Below, one piece after another: positions 34,440-46,720 of a stretch of 64,000 nucleotides of DNA (position 1 is its first letter; every line of letters begins with the position of its first letter). Below the pieces are notes generated by a model. That model worked only from the letters and a program-made list of their open reading frames with translations, made no database searches and was not told where the DNA came from. Both the position numbers and the translations under genes were made by a program. The stretch comes from Coprinellus micaceus. Taxonomy: Eukaryota; Basidiomycota; Agaricomycetes; Agaricales; Psathyrellaceae. The stretch is taken from the NCBI GenBank assembly GCA_951394405.1, contig OX596338.1, forward strand, positions 124,001 through 188,000. The letters run 5' to 3'.

Positions 34440-36230
34440 TTAAGTTTCAACATGGATGATCCGAGGTGACGCTTAGTGCTGTTTAGAGGCTGATGTAAGA
34501 ATCTAATTTAGCGCTAAAACTTGAATGGACAATGCTCGCTCTGGTCCAAGGTGCTCGAGTGGGCTTTAATGTCCTCAAGGGTCGAGATAAATTCGGGCAG
34601 CACGCAGAGCGTTACAGTTGGCCGTTCGCAGTGATATCCTGAGGAAGAGACACCCAAGGGTACAGTAGACCAAGTGCGTGTTCCCACGGCTCTTCAATCG
34701 GACTCGGAATAGGCGCCCACTGACCTCAGAGTAGTGATTTGGATTTCGTCCCCTATTGCATGCCTGGAGGGTGTCGCGCTCCCCCAGTAATAATAGGGGC
34801 AGGTTGCTCTTCATCTGCTGATAGAGATCCTACTGCTGACATTTCGGGCACCTCATTCGACCAGAGTGGTCGTATCTCATTTCAGCGCTTGAGGCGTTAC
34901 GAGCAGTAGGGAATTTTGTTGTTCTACACACCCTGCACGTCGCAATATATCACATGTGGGTTGGTGCGGCGTCGACCGTTCGGGTACTCTTCACAGGGCA
35001 GGGACACCATCTTAAGAGCATCCCTCAACTAAACAGGCACTCAGAGGCTCAGAGACCCCCATTATGACTTATACTATAACCCAATGCCGATAACCCTGAC
35101 TGAACGAGCGCACGACGTCCTCGGATACATGGGCCCTCGCGACTGAATAGGTTCCAGACTGTGTCCTGTGACAAGAATAGGTTGTAGTTCCAGTGTTGAT
35201 AGCCTGAATGGAGAACTCACATAACTACAACCTGGACTTCGGACAGCCGCCTCGGTGAGCCGAGTGGGAAGCACCAAACGCGCAGCTTTTTACTCACCTA
35301 ATCCACCGGCGAGTTGGAGGAGCGACAGTGCGATCTATCACAGTCGGCGATGAGTATACCCACTTGGGGAAGGGAGGAGAGGACGAACAATTGGGACGAC
35401 GGCCAAGCAGAGGGGGCTACCGAAAATACGTCCGACTTGCATGAAAACGCGTCCTTTTCAGCGAGGTAGACGATGCATAGCTTGGTGAAGACAGACAGAC
35501 CTTTCCAGATACGGGAAGCACAGAACCTGTCGGGAGACGGTCACTCCAGTTGCAGATCTGAGAGCGGGAAGAGCAACGCAACGCATACGCACATCTGTGA
35601 GAGAAATGCTGCCATGAACTGACATGAATGTGAACAGACATTTTGTTCAGGAGCTGTGAACCACTAACGATGCACGCAGTTTTTCCCTACACGTACGTGT
35701 AGCTATTCAGTACGGAAGCTTGAAACGCGACGGCAATTATAATGTTTAGGAAGGGACCTACGGGAACTGCGCTAATAGGATCGGGCGTCAAAACTCGAAG
35801 GAAGGGATTGGCATGGGAAATGTGGGCGCACAAGTTCAAAATATCCCTGCGCTCGGGAGAGCCGTTATCCAAGATGAAGTACTGGTACATCTGGTGGTTT
35901 GCAAAGACGGCTTCGAGGATAGACAGTAACCCGAGGGCGTACACGAGGACCTTGGTCCATAACGGGTCGCCATGAGAGTGACCTGACAGATAGCGCAGGA
36001 CCAAAAACTAGGGTTTCCTGTGCGTCAGGAGTACTTTTGGACTGGTAGTAGTAGCGCATCTGGGGCACCTACCAGTGCGATGCCAAATAGCCTGATGTAG
36101 AAATGTTGGCCACAACAACACCGAGATGGGCGTGAACTCACGTAGTTGCTACCGATGCCGATAGCATCTGTGCGCCAGCCAGAGTTATGAACGAGGGCGA
36201 CACCCGGATGGGAAGGGGTGAATTAGACAT

Positions 36231-37369
36231 CCGGCAGGCCGATTTCCAAGCGTAACTGAGATCCCTGAGAGAGGAAAGCGTGAATTCCAACAGTACATGA
36301 CAAGAAGCGGGGACAAAGACTAACAAAGTCGTGCCAGAGCCGCGGTGCTGAGCGAACAATGGAGACAGCAGGCAAACAGGGCGCGTTGGAGGAGTCTGAG
36401 GAGATGGTGGACCTCGAAGAGGAAACTAGGTATTGAGTTTTAAGGTGTCGACCCCGCCAGTGTGATGTGCGGACCCACATCCCCATACGTGTTAGACAAC
36501 TGAGAACACCACAGGAAGCCTGTTCAATACCAACACAACTGTCAGTCTTTGCGAAAGGGTCCCCAGGAGGATGTGAATGGCGTTGCCGAGCGGGCGTGGA
36601 AGGAGAGGGAAAGATCCCAATTTGGCTTGGGAAGTCTCAATTTGTTTGGGTTGCTTCCCAGTCATCCGAGTCTGTGGCGGCGGGGTAACATCAAGGGTTT
36701 CACGTTTCATGGCGCTATGGTTTCGTTCTTTCAACCAGCATTCGCCTAGCCCCTTAGCACATTCAATACGCAGGGCTGGAACCTACGAGAACATGTGTTC
36801 TATGTAATTCAATGAATTCGGTTGGCTGCGGCGACCCAGTGGGTACTCGGCAAGATATATGATCCCTGGCAACCCATTCAAAAAGGCGACTCTGGACCGC
36901 CGTTTCCTAGTCCAGGGAAACCATCTGTATGGTGTGGGCTATTTGACACTGACCGCTGCACCAGCAGCTGGAATTAACATTAATGCGATCCACTATCACA
37001 TGTGTACTAGGATATATGCTACGGAGTCCGAATGTCTCGAGCACTGGAGAGCGTTAGTATCAAGCAGCAGGCCCTTCAACGATGTGACGGTGCTCTGCCC
37101 GATCCCCTTCTCCCGACGCTTCGATGTCCGTTTCGCCATCCTACCATGAAAGAAATGAGGCGTAACAACGGAATGAAGGTGGCTGTAGACTCACATATTT
37201 CCCCGTGGATGATTGGTTGGTGCCCTCCGTTCCCGACGTCGCCTTCGACGCGATGAGGTCCGAAAGGTGGAAGGTACGTTCAACATTCTCTCGCAAACCC
37301 TCCCTCGAGTTCAACCTGAGCACCGTGCATGAGAACGAGGTAGGCATGTTTGAATGACTCAAGTGCGCT
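36231..37369. other. Intergenic, no gene recognised
   Basis: It contains short overlapping frames only. The part 37140-37369 on the - strand (ERTFHLSDLIASKATSG) parallels 33550-33650 and may be the far 3' end or UTR of the DUF6534-type gene. Confidence 0.4.
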
Positions 37370-39025
37370 ACTCACATGCTAACGACGGATATGACATATA
37401 TTTGGGTGTTTGACGAGAAGGGGATCAAGCTACAAGGCGGGGTCGGCATGAGTGTTGGCTTCCACAGTAATCTTCGTGGAGACGCACTAGTACAAGGACC
37501 CCGACGCCAGATCGTACTATCGATTGAGCGAGTCAGCTCGGACTGATAGGGGTGCTCAAGACGAGTTTTTAAGCTTACCAACAGAATACTGAGTAGTGCA
37601 AGGATACTAGCAGCAGTGGACCCTGTCAGAGGGGCTGACCGAAAGGGTGGAGGAAAAGCCGTACCAGGCTACAGCACCACGGTTGATGGCGTATATTATG
37701 AGCTTCTCAAGAAGGCTTTTGGTCCTGCGGTGGAAGTTCGTATCAGGGACGAGGACGGGCCACTGAAAACATACCTTCGGGTGGCATTAACCTCAGTCCG
37801 CCGAAGGATGGTGACGAGCGTCGCAGTAATGAGGGCGTCACACGCCACTGTGGCGCACCCATGGATGTACATCGACCTCTAAAGCGACGTAAGAAATGAG
37901 TTGGATAGAATATGGGAGAGAACTCACAATATTGTACCACACGAGATCGGTTAACACCGGCCACAACTTGGACCGCACCCTGAGCAGATAGTACGATTGA
38001 GAGGTCGCTTCCAGTAGTTTGAACCGCCTCACATTATGACGACTTGAACTATGAATTTCCGTTAGTCAAACACTCGGCACGGCGGGCGGAACGCAGAAAC
38101 ATCACGCACTCATTCCGCCTCCAAGCTGCAAAAAAGCGAGCACAACCTAAATATACGGGTTAAACAGAGATGATTAGATATACGAATTATGAGAACGGAC
38201 GATTGGAATGACCGCCCAGCGAAGGCGAGTACCGAAACGTGATCCAACTGGACGCATGCCACAAGTCAGTAAGCACCTAGAGCTTCCCTTCTCCAAGGAC
38301 GTTGCGGAACTGACCTCTCCAAATCCGAGATGCATAAAACCTTTCACGGAGTCGGTCAGTGAGTTAGAAACGGGGGGGCGGGGCGTTCAAGGCGGGCTTA
38401 CAGCTGAGAAAGGAACGCGACGAGAAACTGGTGGGAGATCAGCGAATCTTCAAAGCTCGAGAGAAGTGGAGGAGATCTCACAACACATGTGGTCTTGCCC
38501 TGTACACGGGTTGCCGTCAGCGGAGGACAGGGGGTAGACACCGAAAGACCTACAGGAATGGAGCTGCGGAGAGTGAACAGTGAGTCCGGAGAGCATGCCG
38601 TCTGCTGGAGACTCACAAATAAATCACGTCCCGGTGCGCCCGCGCGTCTTGGTCCAAGATGAAGTACTGATACATCCAGTGATCGGTGAAGGCAGTCTCC
38701 AAAGTGGCCAATACGCCGAGCACGCAGACAAGGACCTTGATCCACAGAGGGTCGTTGCGAGAGTGTGACGAAAGATACCGAAGGACCATGAACTAGGCAG
38801 TGATAGTGTCAGTCAGTGCACATGCTCAGTGAGCGCCGGTTCGAGAGCCGTGGCAGAGACTCACCAGTGCAACTCCGTTGAACCTACCTCACCGCATTAC
38901 TGCTTGTGTGGGATAGAGAGAAAGGTGGGTGCGTACATGGTTGTTATGACGGCGGCCAGCATCTGCGAGCCAGCTATATTCTTGAAAGTTGGGTTGAATC
39001 TCAATGGGTAACGTGAATCGGGCAT
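37370..39025 (-). CDS. DUF6534-type membrane protein
   Basis: Start at 39025 (MPDSRYPLRFNPTF..IAGSQMLAAVITT). Successive exons on the - strand are a mini-exon FNGVAL (about 38880), FMVLRYLSSHSRNDPLWIKV through YQYFILDQDARAHRDVIY (38791 to about 38620), SIPVGLSV, HQFLVAFLSQL, FYASRIWR (about 38340), VVLAFLQLGGGM, and then the DUF6534 core: ACDALITATLVTILRRTEV (about 37810) and TKSLLEKLIIYAINRGAV (about 37700), followed by AASILALLSILL (about 37605). The ALI...L.R..K.L..LI.Y.IN pattern is the DUF6534 signature; such proteins have about seven helices and unknown function. Exon edges between 38600 and 37850 and the 3' end are uncertain, and a frame problem near 37480 leaves open that this copy is also damaged. 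Confidence 0.5.
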
Positions 39026-40276
39026 CCTGGCTTGCGATCCTCGATGGGTAGCACCAGGTAGGTTCAAAGTGCTCCGTAGAGCCTAGTGTCGGGGTGTGGC
39101 AGACGGTGGTTGGAAGGAGCGTGAGTTGGATGAACGGGAGTAACGGAGTGCAGCTAGGCTGGTGGTAACGCCAGAAAGGAAGTGGGGGGCAAGAGCTCGC
39201 CGGGCATGCTCTGTGTATATCTATTCATTCGTCGACCCGAATGTCAAAGCATGTTTACATGCCATAAGATTGAGGAACCGATTACATCAACATTCAATAG
39301 GAAGCCGCACACGACGGTGCTAGCCTTTTCGACTATGGAGATCCAACCCCAGTGATTGGCGAAGCCCCTGTACCCAAGCCCCCCTTGAGCTTTGTTATGA
39401 GGGAGGACAAGCGTATTTCATACTGGTGAATGGACCCGTGCTGCTCTCTTGCCGCTCCTCAGCGTCGAGCACCACATAGCCTCGTCTCGGAGGGAGTAGA
39501 CGGAGGCACCCACTTCCTCTCACGCAAAGGTAAATGATGCGGCGGCCAGCCTTCCGCCGCGCCGCTTTCGTACGTACGTTGTTTGCAGTCTCCCAAAATT
39601 TGTATTGGAAGAATCACCTGGGATACGTCAGAAAGAGCCGATTGCACTGGGATCACACTCCCACAAGGGCCTTCAAGTCATCGGGCAGACACCGATTGGC
39701 GGAGAGGGCGAGGAGCTGAGAGAAAGAGAACATCCATGGAAGGCGCAGCGGGTTCTGCGTGGCTAACTTCGCCGCGTTGGCATGGTATTGTGCGAGAAGA
39801 GGGAATAACGTTACACTCACTTGGCTTTGGGAATTCTGCAGTTCTATAATAATCCACTTGGGTGAAACCCAGAGCGACTCGCTTTTGGCCAGACTTGGAT
39901 CCTTATGTGGAGCGTGACGGAGGCTAAATGGACCCCAGATCCGTGTAGCTGATCACGTCAAGTGTGCATCGCACCACGATTCAATTTCGAAGACATCGTA
40001 CCTCAACGTGCCGCGGTGATAGCATTCAAAGTTGGCACCCGGCGTGTCCCCTGATTTAGGCGCCCGCTGTCAGGGCGACAGTAGGCTCAACCGTACTTCG
40101 CGCGTGTTTCCCGGAGAGCCTAACGTAAACCAAACTGGCGTTCGCTCACCTCTCTGGTGTCAGGCCAGAGTGGAGACTGCCCGCCTGTCCAAGTTGAACA
40201 GCGCCGCGTTCGACAGAAGTCTAACCGGCGGCTTACATTCATTGAAAGCAACTACAGCTATACATAGCCGCTTTTT
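39026..40276. other. Intergenic, no gene recognised
   Basis: No frame longer than about 90 codons and no match to the families in the window. Confidence 0.5.
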
Positions 40277-41005
40277 TCACCCCAATACAGGAACATCCCA
40301 CTCAATCCACTTCTCGTCTGACCACTCCGGATAGTCGACGTCCGTTTGAACGTCTCCGGTTCTATACCCACCTCACCCTTCAAAAACCGATTCACGAACC
40401 CCTCGGCAATCGCACCCTCTGATTCCATTGAAAAGGCGCACCTTCTCCTCTGCGGCCGTCGCTCCAGCAGAGTGATTTATCCCGTGAATGTCGTAGAAGA
40501 GACCATAACCCCTGCTGAAGAGGGCTTGCTGGCTGGCAATCATATCAGATTGGGTAACAATCACGGCGACCCCTGGCGGTATCGGGAAACTAGGGGTTTG
40601 GCCCAGACCGATTATGGCTGGGAACGGACCTTCTCCACTGTTGGTGGGTAAGTGAATGGTTGAGATGAAGGATATCTTCCGGCCATTCTTGGTGGCAGTG
40701 ACGCTCAGTTTCGTTCCATCAAGGAAGGCGGAGGTTGTCCCAAGATCGGTAGGGAGTTCTCCGAGCTCGTACTTCTGGACTAGCGCGCTGATCTCCTTGC
40801 GGCGACAAGCCCAGTCTAGTTGAGATAGGACCTTTCGCCCATTGTAGAAGGTGAAAGGGTCGGTAAGCTTCGCGATCGGTGGGTCCTCCTCCAATTCCAA
40901 CAGGAGAGGACAGTGCGACACCGAGGCCAAAGTCTCCGTCCGCTCGAACACTGACAGCAAAGGAAACGAGAAGAAAACGAGGTATGGAAACGCACGCACT
41001 GGCAT
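40277..41005 (-). pseudogene. 4-O-methyl-glucuronoyl methylesterase (CE15) pseudogene
   Basis: CE15 esterases cut the ester between lignin alcohols and glucuronic acid on xylan. From 41005 the frame gives a signal-peptide-like start (MPVRAFPYLVFFSFPLLSV) and the typical N-terminal half: LTDPFTFYNGRKV, LDWACRRKEISALVQKYELG, ISFISTIHLP, GPFPAIIGLG, PPGVAVIV, SRGYGLFYDIHG and NHSAGAT. Directly after NHSAGAT the sequence jumps to the C-terminal tail in another frame (CAFSMESEGAIAEGFVNRFL, then WSDEKWIEWDVPVLG and a stop at 40279-40277). The middle of the enzyme, with the GCSRNGKG serine loop, the catalytic Glu and the His before CQF, is deleted. A further frameshift lies in the tail. Confidence 0.85.
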
Positions 41006-41604
41006 GCGAGGGTGGGAACGCTGGGAACGTTTGTTGTCCTAGCGTAGATGATAAGGTCTGTGAAGTCCGTCTCAGGAGGTCCTTTCTACGAAGCATACTG
41101 TGGCTTCTTGGGTTCTCGAGACTGACCAAGCTCACAATACCGCGCTTCAATTTAGCCGACGTTGATGCTCCCAACCGCCATCGAAAGTTTTGAAACAGTT
41201 ATCGAGGTCTCCACGCTTGCTCCACGCCATTGGTTAGCGGCGAGCGGAATGCTTCAACCAGTTTCGTCCTTCCCTTTCCAAGGCAAACGCGAACCCCGCT
41301 GAGGGCCATGGGGAAACCTTTGGACCCTATGTCGGGATCAAGGCAAGGTCAGGGACTCAGGAACACGCAGGGACGAGAAATGAATAAGGCTTAGAAAGGG
41401 CGTCAATTAAGCTTGAAGTGGATGGGAACGAGCCCACATGACGCACCCCATGGTCACCGCCACCCTTCACCTCCATGTCAATGACGTCCGAAAACTTGGG
41501 AACTCAATTCGAAGAAATTACAGACACCGAGGTAAGATACTCGTTTCAATGAGGTTCAGTTTCGAATGGCAAGGTAAGAGAAGCACATGCCCTACGTTTC
41601 GACG
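41006..41604. other. Intergenic between two - strand genes
   Basis: Upstream region of the esterase relic and 3' flank of the FAD oxidoreductase gene. No additional gene or clear terminator is seen. Confidence 0.5.
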
Positions 41605-43582
41605 TTAGATTTTCCTACACAGCCTCGTACCATCGTCGATGACGTCCCAGTCCTCAGTACCAGGAGTGGTACGCGCGTAGAATACACCTAGAGGGTCGTA
41701 CTGCTTCTTGAGTCTGAGGAGTCGAGGATAGTTCGATCCCCAGTACTCCGTCTGCCAGTTCGGTTCCTCAAGGTCGCCCTAAAATGTGTCAGCACGACAT
41801 GGAACACAAGGGGAGTGCACACCTGATACTTACCTCGTTCACGTACGCCGCCCCATTCGGTGCTGCCTCCCTTAAGGCTTTCCCAATGACGTTCGTAACT
41901 ATCCTCTGCCCCTCCGCCTTCTCCGCAAGCGACGCGTTCCCGGCCACAGTGTAGCTGGTGATGCTGAAGCTAGCCGCTTGGCGCCATTTTGGATGGATCG
42001 CGTTGTCGACCTTGGGTGCCCCCGTCCCCGGACCCACAATGTGCCCGACGATGAAAGCCCCGTTCTCCACCGCAAGTCGCTGAGCTGCGTTGACGGCAGT
42101 AGCATTGACTCGCATGTCTTCGCGGGTGTAGATTCGTCCCCCGGTGATGGCGTCGTTACCTGAGCTTTCGTCCTCGAAGACGGCGGTGTAGAGGTCGAAG
42201 AAGGTGGGGAACTCAAGGGTCTCGGAGTCGTACGGAACCTCCTCAGCATTAAGCTTATCGAAGAGAGGCTTCACGACCTCGGTGATCTGCGCTGCGGTCA
42301 TATTCGGCCCGACGAAGGGGTGGACGTGCAGCCTCAAGGGAAGGAGCTCGTAGTAGACGAACATTCCGTTCTCGACATATCGATTAGCGAGGGAGTGGAA
42401 TGCATTGAATCCCTTCCAGTAGACCTCGACGTCCGTGGTGTGAGTGAAGTTGATCGAAAGAGTGACCGCAGCACTCGGGAGATCAGGGAAGGTCTTGACG
42501 GTGACAGAGAGGACGGCAGCGAAGGTTGAAGGTCCACCTCCTTTCAAAGCCCAGAACAGAGACGGATTCTTGACAGCGTCGGCTGTAAGGAATTCACCAG
42601 AGGCGGTGACGACGTCGAACGAAAGGGCTTGATCGGCGGCGAGTCCATAGAGAGAGGCGAGAGGACCGTGGCCTCCACCTTGGATGAACCCTCCAGCAAA
42701 ACCAACAGTCTGAGCAAAGATCGTTCAATCGACGGCCGTGGGGACATACGACGGAAGGTACTCACAGGGCACTCGCCCGTAACCAACGCTTGTGGGGGAT
42801 TCTGCTTGTTAGCCAACCTCCACAACTCGCGACCCTGGATACCAGCGCCGACCGTCACCGCACCCCCTCTCCATGCTCCAGGACCGGTCCATTTCTTGTG
42901 CCATGTTACGTCTTTGAAGCTGTGGGTATTGAGGATGAGACTTCCGTAACCCGTACTTCGTCCCATGAAGTCATGACCAGTGTTGCGGATGACGAGACGG
43001 ATGTTATTCTTGCGGGCGAAGTCTATGGTGGCTTTGATGTGTTGACGAGTCTTGGCGAGGACGACGTAAGTACCATAGTATCCGCGAGTGCAGGTGGCCG
43101 AGGGCGATTCGGGGAATGGGGAGCAAGTGCCGTTCACATAGTACGTCCAGAGGTTGGAGATAGGATGGTCGGTGCTGGGAGAGTTTCGATCAAGCTGTGT
43201 TCGCAGTAGATGCGAGGCGAAGGACTCACTTCCATTGCTCGTCGATCCAGTTCCTCTGCACCTCCGCGCACTTCTGACTATCGAACGTACTGATATCCCC
43301 TCCCGCTCCACCCTCCACCTTCAAGCTATTGTAGCAGCTAGCGCCTGGAGGGAGAGCGACCTGGAGATTTCCGCCAACGGTCGTGTTGAACTTGGACCAT
43401 GCGGAGGTAGCCGGCCAGCACCTGTCCCCAGGGTAACACTTGCAAGCATACTTCTGGCTACCACGACTGAGAACGTTGAGGGAGAGGGTATCGGCAAGTT
43501 CGCTTTCGGAGAAAGAGAGCTCCTGATCCTGTGCAAGTGCGAAGAACGGCAGGCTTAGCGCAAGGAGCGCCTTGAGTAGCAT
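41605..43582 (-). CDS. Secreted FAD-linked oxidoreductase, berberine-bridge type, copy 1
   Basis: Exons 43582..43230, 43174..42766, 42709..41834 and 41778..41605 give 603 residues. A signal peptide (MLLKALLALSLPFFALAQ) is followed by the cysteine motif KYACKCYPGD. The FAD-binding PCMH-type domain shows LVIRNTGHDFMGRS, whose His185 fits the 8-alpha-histidyl FAD link, and VTGECP|TVGFAGG, whose Cys253 fits the 6-S-cysteinyl link of bicovalent flavoproteins, then IQGGGHGPL. The C-terminus has the BBE segment (NYPRL, YDPLGVFYARTTPGTEDWDV). Such enzymes oxidise sugars, alcohols or specialised metabolites with O2; the substrate cannot be told. Compared with the two paralogs there is one extra intron at EQW|N, while exons of 876 and 174 nt are identical in length. 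Confidence 0.9.
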
Positions 43583-45099
43583 GGTAAGCGGGGTCAGCTT
43601 CCGGTGAGATGTGGGGTGTCCTCTGTTTCTTGAAGAAAGGAAAACACCCGGTTATATACGGTCCAAGTCCCTGAACACCGGGGCTTACACATCCAGAGAG
43701 AAGGCGTGGTTGCACTCTGGGCGCGCCGGGGGCGTGTCGTGTGTACCGGCGCAATACCTAAGAGACAAAGGTATCGTCAGGTGGGTATACTCTGCAAAGC
43801 GCGACGAAGGTCGGACAATGTGGACGGGAGCTTTAGCACAGGAATATACGCTTCGTCCCGAGATTTTTGCTGGGCGCCCAGAGGGAATGTATGAACCTCG
43901 GATATACTGGTCATCGAGCTCGAGCTGGGCCCCATAGGCGACGTGCTAGAGGCGGGGATGGGGGAATAGAGCGCAATGGCCGGCGATTTAAGACATCCGC
44001 AGAGACACGAGAAGAGGATCTGCATCCTAGAAGCGGTGATATCGGCCCCTAAGCGACGCAAACGCCAAAGAATATCCATGAGCGCCAAGGGTGACCCGTC
44101 GAAGTCCTATTTTCGGGTACAGTGCTTAGTGAATGAGGAGGCCAAACTCCAAGAACAGGGAGAGGAAGTGCTTCAGTCGGTAAATGGAGAAATTATCGTC
44201 GAAGCACGGACCCAGTCCGTTTCGTAACACTTCGAATTCGCGGTCGAGAAGGCGGCGGTGCTAGAGTGGCGATCAGGTAGAGAATTGAGGTAGGGGTCAC
44301 GGGTCACGGTCGTTGAAGGAGCGATCGCCCAACAGCCGCCAGGTCACAGCCAACTGGTCGTTTCAAGGCGCACCGAGCACACATATGTCAAGTGATTCAT
44401 GCGGAAAGGCCAAGATTCCAAGTCGACCTCGTCGTCCAGAAAAGGGTTATCACACTAACATGGGTCAAGTTGCCAAAGTCGCCGTCAGTGTACTGTGCCT
44501 GGCCGACCTGTTTGAATCAGGAAAAGAGCTAGGTGCTAAATTCGTCGTCTGGATGTGCACGAAGATAGTGAAAGACTCACCTCCAGGATAGACCGTCACG
44601 ACCTCGCCCCTCGGGGCAACCATCTCCTAGAATTCGAAACCCAGGTTTGCCTTCGGCAGCACACAATCCCGCAATTCCTGTCGCTTTTCCAAGGCCGGGC
44701 GCAGCGGGAGTCATCAGGGGGAGTTCGAATTCATGCCGTTGCGTCCTCACTCCTTTCAAGGCTTTGAGTGTGCACCACCCAGATTCGACCTCGAGGCCAG
44801 GGGGTGGATGTTCGCTCGAAGTCCAACGTTCGAACCATTTCAGCCGGGAGTAGCTGGACAGCATGAGAGACAGGTTTCAGGATGACCAGAAGGGTAGCAA
44901 TTATATGATGGCTTTGGGGTTGTTGTGGGGTCCAAGCGCCCAGCCACGTGCCGAGACACGTCCTGACCGCCTGAATGAGAGAGTGAACTCGTTGGTTCTG
45001 TTTTAGTCCTCACAGATATTACAGGATAACTATAATACAAATCTATACATCGCTTTAAAGTGTAAAATCCAAAAAATACTGCTCACTACAAATCGTTTC
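43583..45099. other. Intergenic, no gene recognised
   Basis: Short frames only, the longest on the - strand at 43777-44088 (MALMDILWRLRRLGADITA), without recognisable family. A frame near 44580-44640 ends at a donor-like GGAG|GTGAGT, so relics of an unknown gene are possible. Confidence 0.45.
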
Positions 45100-46720
45100 T
45101 CAGCCCTTCGTCGAGCATGGCTTTTCACCATCCCCCAGCCCAGGGTCGGACGCCGATCCCCCGGATACACCACCCTTCTCCAAGTCCGCATCACTACCAG
45201 AACGCTGCCCAGACGAATATATGTTCGTATCTGGGATTGTCAGTGTGAACGCCGTCTCGTTCGGGACACCAACGCTCGTAGCGAGTACCAGTCCCTCGCT
45301 AGCCGTCCGTCTGTGATGTCGGATACGCGCTGCTCGCTCTTCTGGATAGGCGTGGTTGGATGGAAATCGTGAGGTCGACGTGGTCTGCGCGCTTCGTGAG
45401 CCGGACTCGCTGGTCGTATTGTGTGGCCATCGGATATTGGGCAGTCTGTCCTGGTGAGTAACTGAGTATGCACGAATGGCGAGAAGGACGAAGACAACGC
45501 CTATCATGGAAGAATGAGCTCAGTATTCAGCCGCTCCGCAAGGAACTAGAATGATGCTGACCTATACTCGGCACCATCGTCCCATGGAAGATATACTGTG
45601 CCGGGCTGTCGACATAATAGAGAATGCACAGCATAAGCTGCTGCAGAGCGAATATCATCGCACTCTCGATGATGATTCGAATAATCGTCAGCAGTCCATT
45701 GCCAGATCCACCGGCGTATAGCCCAGCAGACCGAGATAGGATGTATTGTCGCCATATTTTAAAAGTGATGAGACCCGTCGTGAGTAGACTCTGGGCGATG
45801 TTGACGGGGTACACCATGTTCAGGAGGGGAAGAGCTTGGCTGAAGGCCAGGGCTGTGGGGTGTCGGAACCAGACGAGCAGCAGGCTGCAATTAACTGTAA
45901 AGTGAAGGCGTTCGAGCGTTAGCTGAACTCTCCGCCACATCCATAATACGAGAGTTACACACTGAAACTGAGCAGTAATATCATCGAGGAAGGGGCTATG
46001 ACCCAATAATTTCGCTCCCATACGATGAAGCAGCGATATATCTAGATATCCAGGTCAGAATGGCGTGCAGGTGAGGTATCTAAGTGGCGCTTACCACTAG
46101 GGCATCGGCGAGCCATGTGAGGATGTTCATGATAACAACGTTAGTGAAACTGTCCCAAGTCGTTACGAGGTTTCGTAGGTAGTGTATTGGAAGTTGGCCA
46201 CCCGAGGCCTCCGTCCAATCTGGGCTGAACGCGTAAAGGAATCGGTGAGTCTGGACGCCTGCAAGAATTCAGTCCAGAATGATCTTCGGTGTAACTCAAG
46301 GGCGCGTACCCATGTATATCGTCGTTAGCACCAGCATAACGAACGTTGCAACGAAGAAAATCTATACAGAACATGTTAAGCGCAGGCCCCATGGCGAAGG
46401 ATAGGGTTACGCACCATTGCAGAGAAAGTCCACTGCGAACGCTTCGTGCGCATCGTGATCCTAACGGAGAGCATGAACAGTATGATGTAGAGGCCTACGG
46501 GAATTGAAGCGAGTCAACGGCTGAAGAACGAACTAAGTGGAGGACACACCATAGATTATACCCTGAAAATCCGAACCAAGCAAGCGATAAGCCTTCGTCA
46601 GTACAGAGCCGCATCCCTGAACCCAGAAATACGCACCCCAAGCCAGAATGAAAGCAACACGTGCCACTGGTCCGCCCTGTCCCTCGCCTTCACTGCAACT
46701 GGGTCGGTGATATCGATCAT
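45100..46720 (-). CDS. Seven-helix integral membrane protein (Agaricomycete family)
   Basis: Eight exons (46720..46637, 46592..46550, 46494..46415, 46361..46310, 46258..46095, 46041..45963, 45894..45562, 45500..45100) join in phase to 411 residues. The start MIDITDPVAVKARDRADQWH is followed by about seven hydrophobic segments: GIIYGLYIILFMLSVRI (about 40-56), IFFVATFVMLVLTTIYM (70-86), one around WDSFTNVVIMNILTWLADALV (about 121-141), IAPSSMILLLSF with CSLLLVWF (about 155-177), LLTTGLITFKIW (about 200-215), IRIIIESAMIFALQQLMLCIL (about 238-260) and GVVFVLLAIRAY (about 278-290). The hydrophilic tail of about 120 residues is probably cytosolic. The IYRCFIVW motif after helix 3 is typical of a large Agaricomycete family of unknown function. 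No frame damage is seen. Confidence 0.85.

Larger units (their letters stand above)
33500..36230 (-). pseudogene. DUF6534-type membrane protein pseudogene
   Basis: Read on the - strand: exon 1 from 36230 (MSNSPLPIRVSPSFITLAG..GAQMLSASVATT), a mini-exon ending LFGIAL (about 36080), and an exon from about 36020 with LVLRYLSGHSHGDPLWTKVL and FANHQMYQYFILDNG. Then come PVGPFLNIIIAVAFQ (about 35745) and FCASRIWK (about 35510). Each has a counterpart in the gene at 37370-39025. After the long exon the join to PVGPF is out of frame: five bases are missing relative to the sister. The region 33900-35300 contains inserted or decayed sequence. Pieces matching the sister's 3' part reappear at 33500-33860 (VYVISVISM). 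Best read as a decayed tandem duplicate. Confidence 0.6.

Noticed and set aside
43777..44088. A 103-codon - strand frame beginning MALMDILWRLRRLG
   Set aside because: No family was recognised, there is no exon continuation on either side, and codon use is not distinctive.
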